Shown here piece by piece: positions 54,636-64,000 of a stretch of DNA of 64,000 nucleotides (positions are counted from its first letter, which is position 1; each line of letters begins with the position of its first letter). A program made the translations under genes and the position numbers. This DNA is from Peronospora farinosa (lineage: Eukaryota; Oomycota; Peronosporomycetes; Peronosporales; Peronosporaceae). The notes beneath the pieces were generated by a model. That model made no database searches. It had not been told where the DNA came from and was given only the letters and a program-made list of their open reading frames with translations. Location: positions 124,001 through 188,000 of the forward strand of contig CANTFK010000822.1 in assembly GCA_947646735.1 (NCBI GenBank), given 5' to 3'.

Positions 54636-57413
54636 ATGTTTAAGGGGAAGAAGCACATGCCGTATCACCATCACTCACGTATTGATGAATGGTATCATCG
54701 TCCATCTGATTCCATTGGATTAAAAGTACCTCTTCCTTTACGTCCTTTTTTAATCCCACCCAATGGAGCAGCCATGAGATTTCAATTACGGTATCAGAAG
54801 TATCAGGAAAAAGTTTGTTTACTCTTAAAAAAAACGGACGTGACGCAATCACAAGAAGAGACAATCAAAGCTCATGGACGTGTACTAACGTCGTCTAGTT
54901 TGGCATTTATTGTGGCTGTAAAAGCTTGTAAAAAGGAGAAGGAACTGGAGCTGATGGAGCCGATGAAACACGATACAAAAGTGCCTTTTCAGTTTCCACC
55001 TGTAGAAATTTATACGGAAAAAGAGAATTGTTCTCGTTCTTTGGAAATAAATTGGAGAACAAGGAAAAATGTGGATGAAAAAGTGGTGAAAAGCCATGAG
55101 GAGAAGAAGAACGAGCTAGAGAAAGAGAGGATGGAGAAGAGAAGGATCGAGAAAGAGTTAAATGGACCAGTAGAGGATAATAATGAGCATTTGATGCTGT
55201 TTAATGAAGATAAACAAGGGATGGATAAACGAGAGCATGGATTTGTAAACGTCATGGAGTCGTCGTGGTTGTTGGCGTCTATGGAGCAACGAGGTGCAGA
55301 AACGACGAGTTCAAGTGGATGGAGGAAACAGCAGCCAAGTCTATTGCAGCAATTGATGGACGTACGATTAGCGCTACTGGATTTCGTCTTTATTGCTCGA
55401 TCAGGAGTTGGAGTGAATTTGCTGGGTCGACCACCATCGTCGGTGGACACGCACTGTCGGAATCTCATTGATCGGATCAAAGAAACAGCAGCAAAGCAGG
55501 ACGGCAAGGAGCTTACTCGTGCGGACTGTGAACGGATCAAATGCATTTTTGAAAGTCTCAAGTCCGATATGGTTATGCCGGCTGTGCGATGTTTGGGCTG
55601 GCTGTTGACCAAGACATGGCGTCTGCTCTTTCACGGACTTCATGTAGACTTGGAGTCGCTCCATCGCGTTCGTCGTGTGCTGGAGGCTTCTGAAGGCGAC
55701 GTTAGTGTTGTGTTTGCACCTACGCACAAGAGTCACTTGGACTACTTGATCCTCAGCTACTTGTGCTTTGCGTATGGCATCCCGCTGCCGCGCATTGCTG
55801 CAGGTAACAACTTGGACTTACCGCTTGTGGGCTCCTTCCTGCGTGCTAACGGTAGTTTTTTCATCCGCCGATCGTTCCGGAACGACCATCTCTACAAGGA
55901 GGTGTTGGAGCAGTATGTGCACGAGCTTTTGCAGGATGGAAACCCCGTCGAGGTGTTCGTTGAGGGTGGCCGATCGCGTCATGGCCGTGTATGTAAGCCC
56001 CGCTTGGGTTTCATGTCAATGTTCCTGAATTATGTGAAAGGGGGGCCGCGCTCTGCATTGAACGATGATGCCGTCGAAAATGACGTGAGCACGAAGAAGA
56101 CGGTTTTGGTCGTTCCGATCTCGCTGGACTACGACAAAGTGTACGAGGTCGATGGATACGCGAATCAGCTATTGGGCAAACCCAAGGAAAAAGAGAGCCT
56201 TGCCGTCTTGTTCCGTTCAGTTCGGGACATGTTCTTCCTGAGACTCGGTCACTCGTACGTACGTTTTGGTGAGCCAGTGTCTTTGACCGAGACTTCATCG
56301 CTTCAGGATTCGTCCGAGCTCGTGGCCGAGCGTATGCAAACCTCAGGCACCATCACCTCGACTGCAATTGTGTCTGCGCTGCTCATGTGGAAGCGCGCAT
56401 ATGTGACTGAGAAAATTCTGGAGACTCGCACCGTGTGGCTCGTTGAAGAACTAGAGAAACGCGGTGCGACTGTAGCTCATGTGGAAAACAACAATATAGC
56501 TGCTCATGCGCTATTGATCTTAAAGGTAGATACGAAATTCAACTGCGTTGTTGATCCTCAACTGCAGTACCCGGTGCGAGCACTCGAGTTGGGATTTTAC
56601 CGGAATCACCTGCTACACATCTTCCTGCCGGAGATGGCCGTGATTGGTGCTCTGGATGCTGCTCTGCGCCAGCGTTCTAACTGCAAAGAAGACCATTCGA
56701 CTCAACACAAAGTGGACATTTGGGCAGTGCAGCAGCAGGCACAGAAGATCTGGCACTTTTTGCGCCATATATGTCGCCACGAAGCTATCGACATCCAAGC
56801 CCGCTTCACCCGATTCCTTGCTGAGGCTACCGCGTGTGACGTTGACGCGTCTTCAGACACAGTGCTCATCGATGTGAATCGCTGGAATACCGGAAAGCTC
56901 ACGAGCTTCGTTTTGTCGCTAAACTGGTCCTTTATGGACTCATTGTGGCTTACCACCCAGGGTCTCTGGTGCCTTCTTCCTACCGATGAGGGTGACGATG
57001 TTGAGCACACTGATTGCGATGTTGTGCGACGCGTACAGGTGTTAGCAAAAGAGCTATTCCTTCGTCAGCAACTCTTCCACGCCGAAGCGCTGTGCAGTGA
57101 GAGTATCAAGCAATCGCTGGATTTCTTGGTCGAAAATGGCGTGGTGAGCTCTGAGCGATCGCATGATGGCAAGTCGCGCGTGATGCGTCTCTGTTCGAAC
57201 TCGACCGATCGAGTGCGCGAACTCAACGATCTCACACGTGAGATCAATGCACGTCGAAAACCGCGTTCGTTCCTTTGGCGTGAAGATGAGCTGCCACGCA
57301 ATTTGACTCGTGAGGAAGCATTAGAGCTCATGGAAGGTGCTCAAGGCTCCCAAAGTATCTACGCCAAGTGGATGGCCCCACCGGCTTCGACATTAACTAC
57401 CGATTCGCAATGA
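54636..57413 (+). CDS. Glycerol-3-phosphate / dihydroxyacetone-phosphate acyltransferase (PlsB/GNPAT family), 925 aa
   Basis: Transfers an acyl chain to the sn-1 position of glycerol-3-phosphate or DHAP, the first step of glycerolipid or ether-lipid synthesis. Single exon from ATG 54636. Residues 1-230 are a family-foreign, Lys/Glu-rich N terminus (EKKNELEKERMEKRRIEKEL). The acyltransferase core has motif I APTHKSHLDYL (HX4D), motif II GSFFIRRSF, motif III VFVEGGRSRHGR and motif IV VVPISLDYDKVYE. The long C-terminal half matches PlsB-type enzymes. GNPAT versus bacterial-type GPAT cannot be decided; the last residues DSQ do not form a PTS1 peroxisomal signal. It is 925 residues, longer than human GNPAT because of the N terminus. 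Confidence 0.9.
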   Translation: MFKGKKHMPYHHHSRIDEWYHRPSDSIGLKVPLPLRPFLIPPNGAAMRFQLRYQKYQEKVCLLLKKTDVTQSQEETIKAHGRVLTSSSLAFIVAVKACKKEKELELMEPMKHDTKVPFQFPPVEIYTEKENCSRSLEINWRTRKNVDEKVVKSHEEKKNELEKERMEKRRIEKELNGPVEDNNEHLMLFNEDKQGMDKREHGFVNVMESSWLLASMEQRGAETTSSSGWRKQQPSLLQQLMDVRLALLDFVFIARSGVGVNLLGRPPSSVDTHCRNLIDRIKETAAKQDGKELTRADCERIKCIFESLKSDMVMPAVRCLGWLLTKTWRLLFHGLHVDLESLHRVRRVLEASEGDVSVVFAPTHKSHLDYLILSYLCFAYGIPLPRIAAGNNLDLPLVGSFLRANGSFFIRRSFRNDHLYKEVLEQYVHELLQDGNPVEVFVEGGRSRHGRVCKPRLGFMSMFLNYVKGGPRSALNDDAVENDVSTKKTVLVVPISLDYDKVYEVDGYANQLLGKPKEKESLAVLFRSVRDMFFLRLGHSYVRFGEPVSLTETSSLQDSSELVAERMQTSGTITSTAIVSALLMWKRAYVTEKILETRTVWLVEELEKRGATVAHVENNNIAAHALLILKVDTKFNCVVDPQLQYPVRALELGFYRNHLLHIFLPEMAVIGALDAALRQRSNCKEDHSTQHKVDIWAVQQQAQKIWHFLRHICRHEAIDIQARFTRFLAEATACDVDASSDTVLIDVNRWNTGKLTSFVLSLNWSFMDSLWLTTQGLWCLLPTDEGDDVEHTDCDVVRRVQVLAKELFLRQQLFHAEALCSESIKQSLDFLVENGVVSSERSHDGKSRVMRLCSNSTDRVRELNDLTREINARRKPRSFLWREDELPRNLTREEALELMEGAQGSQSIYAKWMAPPASTLTTDSQ

Positions 57414-57599
57414 GTTGAGCGAAATATCGCGTCGACGAGCAAAGGAACGTCCGCCAATGTCACAAAAAAGTATCTTGTTGTTGAACGTCGGACCAAGTTA
57501 CGACCACCGAGGAGAACCATCTGTCACTCATATATCCCCTTTCAAAAGTAATAACGGAGACCAAAACGACTGGCTGTCGCTGCAAACAAACCGACGACA

Positions 57600-58935
57600 A
57601 TGTGGCGTCACGTTCCTCACTTTATTCTGCAGCCTTCGCGTCACGTCTTTTCTTGGTCGTTATCACGTGCTGTTGTACCTTGTGCAAACGTTAGTACCAA
57701 TTGTGGAGAAAGAGATGGCTTTGATTGTCCCGTTCACGTCCCCGTTCTGCTACGTGAGACTCTCGCTGCGTTTTCACGAAAGCGTTTCGATACTGGTGGA
57801 CCTCGTCATTTCGTAGATGGTACTGCAGGCTTTGGAGGTCACTCACGAGCCATGTTACAACACTTTCCCGACGTGAAATTGCTTTGTGTGGACCGAGATC
57901 CTGAAGTTTTAAGGATTGCTCAAACCAATTTGGCTGACTTCCAGGACCGCGTGAGGTTTTCCAATGGATCGTACAATGACTTAGAGATGCACTTGAAAAT
58001 GGCTGGGTTCCCGAAGGAAGTGGATGGAATATTGGTTGATTTGGGAGCCAATAGCTTTCATTTTGATACGGCAAGACGTGGGTTTAGTGTGCTTCATGAC
58101 GGACCATTGGACATGAGGTTCAATCAGCAAGATGCACAAGCTCAAACGGCAGCAAATGCAGTGAATACGTTGTCTGAAGTCCAGCTGACAAAGATTTTCA
58201 GGGACTTTGGAGAGGAGAAACTGGCAAAGGAGTTTGCCAAAGCAATTGTACGTGAACGCGAGGAACGAGGCAAAGTGTTTGAGACAACTAGGGATTTACG
58301 TGAATCCATTGAACGCATTGCTAATATGTGGAAGTCCGTGAAGAAGGGCAAGAACAAGAAGAAGAAGAAGAAGGGCAATCGTGCTAGCAAAGCTGGAAGT
58401 ACACATCCAGCTACACGTTGTTTTCAAGCATTGCGGATTCACGTGAACGACGAGCTCAATCACGTGGAAAGTGGCGTCAAGAAACTTGTGAACCACTTAG
58501 CTCCAAATGGACGACTCGGTACGATGCTGTTGCGCTCTGGACAATAGCTGGATTGGGGACTAACAATAAGTGTGGTATGCTAGTGACAATTGCGTTCCAT
58601 TCGTTAGAGGATCGACCGATTAAGGATTTCTTTCGTGAACTGGTACGTAGCATGGTACAGGATGTCGTCCATGTGCTCTTCTTGCTGATGTCTGTTTTGG
58701 TGCATGCTAGGACAAGCACGGCAGGATTGAAGCGGATGAGGATGAAGATGATGAGTGGGATGATGAAGACAGCGACGATGAAGACGAGGTTGAATCAGAG
58801 GAAGACGCCAATCCACTCAGCAAAAAGCGCTTCCGCCTACAACGGCGAAAAGCTACCAAGGCTAGTGCTGAAGAGGTTGCGACCAACTCACGCTCGCGTA
58901 GTGCACGCCTGCGCTGTCTTGAACGTATCGGGTAA
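57600..58935 (+). CDS. rRNA (cytosine-N4-)-methyltransferase RsmH/METTL15-like, 400 aa
   Basis: SAM-dependent enzyme methylating small-subunit rRNA, presumably in mitochondria. Exons 57600-58518, 58584-58642 and 58711-58935. The N terminus MWRHVPHFILQPSRHVFSWS looks like a presequence. Then VPVLLRETL, the SAM loop FVDGTAGFGGHSRAM, VDGILVDLGANSFHFD, GPLDMRFNQQ and FQALRIHVNDEL. The first junction restores NGRL-VTIAFHSLEDR, and the second joins FFREL to an acidic segment and then the family's C-terminal NSRSRSARLRCLERIG. Intron 1 has an actaac branch site. Two insertions are unusual: a poly-Lys tract (GKNKKKKKKGN, about residue 250) and an Asp/Glu run near residue 330. Confidence 0.92.
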
Positions 58936-59023
58936 TCAATGGTTTGTGCGATGCAAAAGGTCATAACTTTGCTAGAGAAACATTGATTCTGCATGCTGGA
59001 CTCCTGGTAGCTTAGCAACAGGT

Positions 59024-61419
59024 TCATATGTTCTTGCGTATTTGGTCTGATAATAGAGCACATGATGCAATTTGGCCATCAAACTCCTCCAGATTATACA
59101 CGCGACGCCAATCCACTGATCGGTGACCCGGCAGGCCGAGGAAGTCCACCACGTTGCACAAAATGCCTCGAGAATACGCACGATTGAGATTTTCATTCTT
59201 CACAACCTCATTTGTCGTAAGGGCCGCGCACATCAAGTAGAGGTGGAAAAGAAGCATGTAGGCGATCCATACAATCTGCACGACGTCCAGAAGCATGACA
59301 CAAAACAGTACTGGTTCAAAATGTGCGACGCTCCAAAGCCAGTCAATCAAGCCAGGGGGTGTATTGGTGGCAGTGTTGCTTGTGCCCAAGAGTAAATTCC
59401 ACAAAGACCACTTCCAATTCCACACTTGCCACTGAACTGTGAAGTCTCCCACAAGCTTCGGTTGCGCGCGTGCAAAGCGCATGCAAGCTATCAGCTCCAG
59501 CCCGATTGAAAGCACGGCCGAAAAGAGGAACCCCAAGAAGGCTGCATGGTTCTGTGCGCCAATAGCATTTACCACAAAAGGGCAATAGTGATCAAACTTG
59601 GCAATGCACGAATTGAGCTCGGCGCAATGCTTCCCACGAAGCGGTCTCTTGTGCAAACATGTGAGACACAATTTAGTTGCGCTCGGCAGCTTTGACTCGA
59701 CCAGGCAGCGGATATTCTACAAGTACAAGCAGGAATTAAACAGAGGACATGTAACATCCGATTAGCTAGTGCCTTCCAGGTGGGAAACACAACCGCACAA
59801 ATTAACTTGCATGCAGCTTCTCATCGTAAGATGTGAACACCTCGCCCGGGTCCGAAGTAGCTGTTTTGTACAATGTGACCCCAATCACAGCAAACGAGAA
59901 AGTTGCAAATGTGCAAAATGCAGTGCTGCTGTAGCCACTGAATTGAGGAAAACTGGCAACAAGATATCCAATGGATGCGACGTTGATCCCGAACATCAAT
60001 GGTGCTGCCTTGCGTTTGTCACCGTAGGAGCCACGCTGTAGCAATTTAAGCACCAGTATCGCTCCGACCAATAGAACGGAAAGCGATAGCATGATTAAAC
60101 GCCACCCATTTACGGCTACTACCACGTAGCATGCAAGAGGAAACACCACCCATGGTACGAAAAATGCGAGCTTGTACAGGTTGTCCTCAAGAGTTTGTTT
60201 CTGCCATAAACCGCAAATTAGCTTGTACTTGAACATCAACTAATGGCAACCTACGTACCGGAATCGAAGTCCATCGTGAAAGATGCTGCAGCTGTTCATC
60301 TTCCTTAAGAAGATGACGCACTGACGAATCTGGCCGAAGTCTCAAAGTTGCAATTTCCAAGGCCGTCAAACCCTTCTTATTCACAATATTTGTATCGGCT
60401 CTTACATCAAGTAGCATCCGCACAGCCATAGCAATATTATTCATGGCCGCATGATGAAGGGCTGCGACACACAATACATTTGTACATCAAACACGTTAGC
60501 AATACACAGAATTCCTTGTCAACTGGAACAAACAAAAAATCATCACGAAAAAAAAGATGATACCAGTATTGCCATCAATGTCCTGTGCATCCACAATAGC
60601 TTGAAGACTTAAGACCATTCGAAATGTATCCAAGTGAAATTGTTGCGGCTGACAAAGCAGCATTAACGCCGTTATTTGACTTTTATCTGCTTTAATAGAA
60701 CATAAAATCACCGAAATAATAAAGTAAAAGCGTTAATATCAACATAAAAATAAAACTCCTCTTTGCACGCACCTTGTACGCGTTGATTCACATCAGTGCC
60801 CTTGGCTATTAAATATGCTGCGGTTATGGGGAAACAGCGTTGAATTGCTAGTAAAAACGGCGTAAAACCCATTTCATCGCTGAAATTTGGGTCGGCCCCG
60901 TTTCGTAAAAGCAATTCTACCGCATAGATTTGGTTATAAGAAACTGCCCAGTACAGTGGTGTCGTCTGCATAGTTCCTCCAAGAGCTTCTATTTGTACGT
61001 TAGCTCGCAGTTCGTTCTCTCCAAGTAAAAACCTAAAAAAACGCCCATATAACCGTTTAAACTGTTAAAACCATTTCACGTATAAATGTGTTTTAACATC
61101 TAAACGTACTCCAGCACACCCATTTTACCACTGATTGCTGCATGATGTAAAAGCGTTGCTTGATTTTCGTCGACAGTATTCACGTCAAAAGTCGGGTTCT
61201 ACATAAATGTTAAAAATAATAAAACCGTTATAACATGACGATATACTGCTTTTATGCTTTTACTTTGACCTGCTTTATTAGATCTTGCAGCTCCGGAAGT
61301 AGCCCGAGTTTCGCACAGTCAAAGGCAGTGGGTGTCCTAAGCTTTTGCGCACACTTGGCACACGATGGACCGACGTCAACAATGCTGCAGGACGCACACA
61401 CGAGACGTAGTGCCGACAT
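59024..61419 (-). CDS. Ankyrin-repeat DHYC palmitoyltransferase (Akr1/HIP14-like), seven exons, 648 aa
   Basis: S-acyltransferase that attaches palmitate to protein cysteines. Exons 61270-61419, 61110-61198, 60773-61032, 60564-60686, 60259-60461, 59811-60239 and 59024-59716; phases agree throughout. The first 250 residues are ankyrin repeats (QATLLHHAAISGKMGVLE, MQTTPLYWAVSYNQIYAVEL, NTALHHAAMNNIAMAVRML), after an N-terminal Cys cluster. Membrane helices and SDPGEVF follow, then the cysteine-rich domain with CLTCLHKRPLRGKHC and the active site as FDHYCPFV, i.e. DHYC instead of DHHC, as in yeast Akr1. Two more helices and the TTNE motif (LTTNEVVKNENL) complete it. The last intron (59717-59810) appears to start with GCAAGT, a GC-AG intron. 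Confidence 0.9.
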
Positions 61420-61740
61420 GACGCTAACACCTTAATTAATGCTGCGATTAAAGTGCTTTATTCGTATGTACTTATTTTCATAATATATATCCTATAATAT
61501 TGCTTATATCAGTACATAATAAACAGATCTTATATCAGTACATAATAAACAGATCTTTTACTAATAAAAAAGATCCGCGCTTAGGGTTTTGTGACGAAAA
61601 AAAAGCCGAGCTTCTAGGACTGAATGTTGCTCGAGTAAAAGACATGCATTTTAAGCCTAAAACCAGTCAACTCTTTGCTTAAAATGCTGCAAATGTAGGA
61701 ATAAAACTGACATGTCTTCGAGTAGCGCCATTCTCAGGAA
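61420..61740. other. Intergenic with a 2 x 26-bp tandem duplication
   Basis: Promoter of the palmitoyltransferase gene and 3' flank of the next gene. Two perfect 26-bp copies beginning tatatcagtacataataaac lie at 61505-61530 and 61531-61556. Confidence 0.6.
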
Positions 61741-63237
61741 TTAGTCGTCCGATGCCGTGTAAAATCGTAGAAACACCTGTAGCAAACTCCATGCAAATGT
61801 ATTCACTTCGTCGTCCTTTTTCTCCATTGCATTCGCTTTTTCCATCTTGAAAAACTTTCGTGGTTTGTACGCATCAAACGCGTCGATACTTGAAAAATAC
61901 AGACGCACATTGTTGGTAAATGCACTGGCAACAATCGATAGATTAGCAAGAGGAATTTGCATTGCCATGCACGTCGTAGAGCAAGCGGTACTGCCACAAA
62001 ACGTGATCTTAGTAGGCCACTTGCTCGTCTTGACTGCTCCTTTCGGCTGCTCCTTGTAGTCGACACCAATACCCTGTCCAAAAGCCGGGTATGCCGGGTT
62101 TCGAGTCTGCACGATCTGCGCAATTGAATGTGCCTGGAGCAGCTTTGAATGATGACCTTGTTCGTGAAAGAGGTCAGTGTAGAGCTTGTGCATATCTTTT
62201 CCAGTGGATAAGAGTCCATCGAGACGATTCACACGTCCCTCGTAGATAGCGCAGGATCCAGTGCTCATGTGATGCAAGTGTTTCTCATCGACAACCTTTG
62301 ATCTACTTGAGCTGTTACTGTTGCTATTGACAGCGATATCACTGCCATTTAGCTGACGAGGAGCGTAGAATTGCACGTACTGGTCCACCTGAGCATGGCG
62401 AACATCAATAGCTCCATGAAATGGGTCAAACGTCGTGAGTGTCAAGCCCAAAGGTTGAAAAATGTGCTGCTGTAAGTACTCTTGCATGGTCAATTGACTC
62501 AGCTTTTCCACCATGTACGCCAACAAGACGTAGTTCTCATTGGAAAACTTGTAGTTTGTCCCTGGTTTAAACGCCAGTGGTTTGTCAAGAAACGTCCCAA
62601 TCTGTACACCATAAGCTCCCATGGTTTCCAGCATATCCGTATCTTCACTACCAATTCCTGACCCCATGTACAACAAGTGGTCGAATGTCACGACTTGACA
62701 GTCCGATTCCGTCTCAAGTGTCGGACACCACGTCGTCCGATTCGTCTCGAGCTGAAATGCCAGCCAGTCTTCTTCGGTCCAATGCTCACTCACCGACCTC
62801 GTAAGGTCTACAAGTCCTTTCTCCTGTAACTGATGCAATGCTACTGCTATAAGTAGTTGCATGTGTGCCCCCATGGGGAAGACACTATGCTCCTCCATTG
62901 GCTGTTTGAATGGCACATTGGCTAACCCCATGGCCTGTTGCAATTGCTTCTCTCCATTGCGACTTAAACGCACAACACCCGAAAAGTTTTTGGCGTGTTC
63001 GTACGCGTCCAATAGCGTATGCAGCTCCAATGCCCGTTCATTGTGCTGTGCTGGCCACGACAGGGTGACGAGCAGTAGCGTGAGCAGCGAGGCAGCTAGA
63101 AAACCCACGGCAGCACGTCCTACAGTCCTAGCGCGGTGATGATGTTGCTGACGTGTACGTTGACGCTCGTGATAGCTTGAAAGCTGCTGCTGAAGGGAAG
63201 CATTTACTAAGGGGAGCTCCTCGTTGGTTTGAGGCAT
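61741..63237 (-). CDS. LACTB/beta-lactamase-fold serine hydrolase homologue lacking catalytic residues, 498 aa
   Basis: Single exon from ATG 63237. A cytosolic N terminus of about 43 residues (Gln/His/Arg-rich) precedes one membrane anchor (VGFLAASLLTLLLVTLSW), so it is a type II membrane protein. The rest has the class C beta-lactamase/LACTB fold: VFPMGAHMQLLIAVALHQL, then HLLYMGSGIG, FKPGTNYKFSNENYVLLAYM and LQQHIFQPLGLTLTTFDP. In active members the first segment reads GS-x-x-K; here it is GAHMQ, so both the Ser nucleophile and the Lys are missing, and YxN is FSN. Probably a pseudoenzyme. It diverges from the next gene over 113 bp. Confidence 0.85.
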   Translation of the reverse strand: MPQTNEELPLVNASLQQQLSSYHERQRTRQQHHHRARTVGRAAVGFLAASLLTLLLVTLSWPAQHNERALELHTLLDAYEHAKNFSGVVRLSRNGEKQLQQAMGLANVPFKQPMEEHSVFPMGAHMQLLIAVALHQLQEKGLVDLTRSVSEHWTEEDWLAFQLETNRTTWCPTLETESDCQVVTFDHLLYMGSGIGSEDTDMLETMGAYGVQIGTFLDKPLAFKPGTNYKFSNENYVLLAYMVEKLSQLTMQEYLQQHIFQPLGLTLTTFDPFHGAIDVRHAQVDQYVQFYAPRQLNGSDIAVNSNSNSSSRSKVVDEKHLHHMSTGSCAIYEGRVNRLDGLLSTGKDMHKLYTDLFHEQGHHSKLLQAHSIAQIVQTRNPAYPAFGQGIGVDYKEQPKGAVKTSKWPTKITFCGSTACSTTCMAMQIPLANLSIVASAFTNNVRLYFSSIDAFDAYKPRKFFKMEKANAMEKKDDEVNTFAWSLLQVFLRFYTASDD

Positions 63238-63350
63238 GATATCTCGTGGAATTCTTCAAGACCTTGAGACCTGAGTAGTGTATGTGACATGTGCATACTT
63301 GATGTTTGTAAGTGGATAGGGTGGAGCTCTGGAATTACGTGCGACAAGGA

Positions 63351-64000
63351 ATGGCGTTGTGTCACGCCTTGGAAAAGTTAAGGACAGAGGATGCGCAGAG
63401 TGACGACGTGGCATTGATACAAAGAAATGATCAAGACAAGGTGGACGTTTCATATAGGCAAGTATATCAATGGCAACAGGAATTGCGAGAAGTGTTGTGT
63501 CTTGACGGTGGAGCGGACGAAGGGGTGGTAGCAATCAACTTGATGCCGTTTTCGATTGAAGAGACAGCGACAATGCTATTGATGGCAGAGCAGAGACATT
63601 GGACGTATGTGCCGGTAGATATACAGCTTCCAATTGCTAGACAACTTTCGTTGTTGCAAAGTGCAGGAGTACGACGTCTTGTGACGACAGTAAGGAGTGA
63701 ACTGGTCAAAGCTCTGGTAGTGGATGAGGATCCGAAGGTGGCAACCATCAAGTCATGGACACTTGACTCTACGATGAGTCCTTTTCAATCTGTGCAAGTA
63801 GTTGCGCTCCCGAGCAACTACTTTCAAGCAGAAGGTAATTGGAAGTGGCAAAGAAAACTGAGAGTCGGTCAAGACTTTGTAGCGCCATTGTATGTGCTTT
63901 TCACATCAGGGACGACAGGAAAAGCTAGAGGAGTATTAGGGACACGACAGGGAGCATGGACTCGACTGGAATGGATGTCGAAGACGTATTCATTTATTAC
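63351..64000 (+). CDS. AMP-binding acyl-activating enzyme, AASDH-like (5' part only)
   Basis: Start ATG 63351, open to the window end. The N-terminal part reads as an adenylation domain (VVAINLMPFSIEETATMLLM, YVPVDIQLPIARQLSLLQSA), followed by the P-loop LFTSGTTGKARGVLGTRQG and then RLEWMSKTYSF. The GT..G...RLEWM segment after the P-loop resembles the AASDH/ACSF4 group, which activates small acids, rather than fatty acyl-CoA synthetases; this subgroup call is from memory. Possible divergent promoter with the gene at 63237. Confidence 0.8.
   Translation, partial: MALCHALEKLRTEDAQSDDVALIQRNDQDKVDVSYRQVYQWQQELREVLCLDGGADEGVVAINLMPFSIEETATMLLMAEQRHWTYVPVDIQLPIARQLSLLQSAGVRRLVTTVRSELVKALVVDEDPKVATIKSWTLDSTMSPFQSVQVVALPSNYFQAEGNWKWQRKLRVGQDFVAPLYVLFTSGTTGKARGVLGTRQGAWTRLEWMSKTYSFI

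Overview
The window is eukaryotic nuclear DNA, almost certainly from an oomycete, probably a Phytophthora or downy-mildew relative. The grounds are compact genes with few short introns (about 37-105 bp, GT..YAG, often with a CTAAC-like branch site), gypsy retroelements of the type common in oomycete genomes, and protein families such as a DHYC-type ankyrin palmitoyltransferase and PlsB-like, NIPA-like and AVT-like proteins. The species cannot be fixed from sequence alone. No RXLR or Crinkler effector, rRNA, tRNA or CRISPR array was seen.

Layout. 1-6.8 kb: two minus-strand chromatin-type genes, the large subunit of CAF-1 (runs off the left edge, with a PIP box and a spliced tiny first exon) and a 1227-residue PHD-finger protein with a heptapeptide-repeat tail. 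7.8-28.2 kb: a nested LTR-retrotransposon block. An outer Ty3/gypsy chromovirus (458-bp LTRs, minus orientation) is interrupted by an inner gypsy element (937-bp LTRs, minus orientation, 4-bp target duplication GACG). Both elements carry a second, antisense gene between the integrase end and the 3' LTR. 28.2-42.5 kb: gene-poor DNA with hairpin (foldback) elements, three members of one coiled-coil protein family, and one small Cys/basic-motif protein.

42.6-64 kb: a dense housekeeping segment. It holds the mitochondrial translation GTPase LepA/GUF1, an aconitase-family hydro-lyase, a CECR5-like HAD protein, adenylate kinase 6, an AVT-type amino-acid transporter, a NIPA-type magnesium transporter, a PlsB/GNPAT-type acyltransferase, an RsmH/METTL15 methyltransferase, an ankyrin-DHYC palmitoyltransferase, a LACTB-like serine-hydrolase homologue lacking its catalytic residues, and the start of an AASDH-like acyl-activating enzyme. 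Several gene pairs are divergent over 110-310 bp (47.1 kb, 54.4 kb, 63.3 kb), so shared promoters are likely.

The most unusual signal is in the outer retroelement. Its LTRs, pol and antisense gene appear to be tiled almost end to end with short perfect inverted repeats (arms 5-10 bp, loops mostly 3-12 nt). Read by eye, neither the inner element nor the host genes show this. The tiling also continues for about 250 bp beyond the right LTR, which may explain the missing target-site duplication. Exon structures were built by hand from reading frame and splice signals and have not been checked against transcripts.
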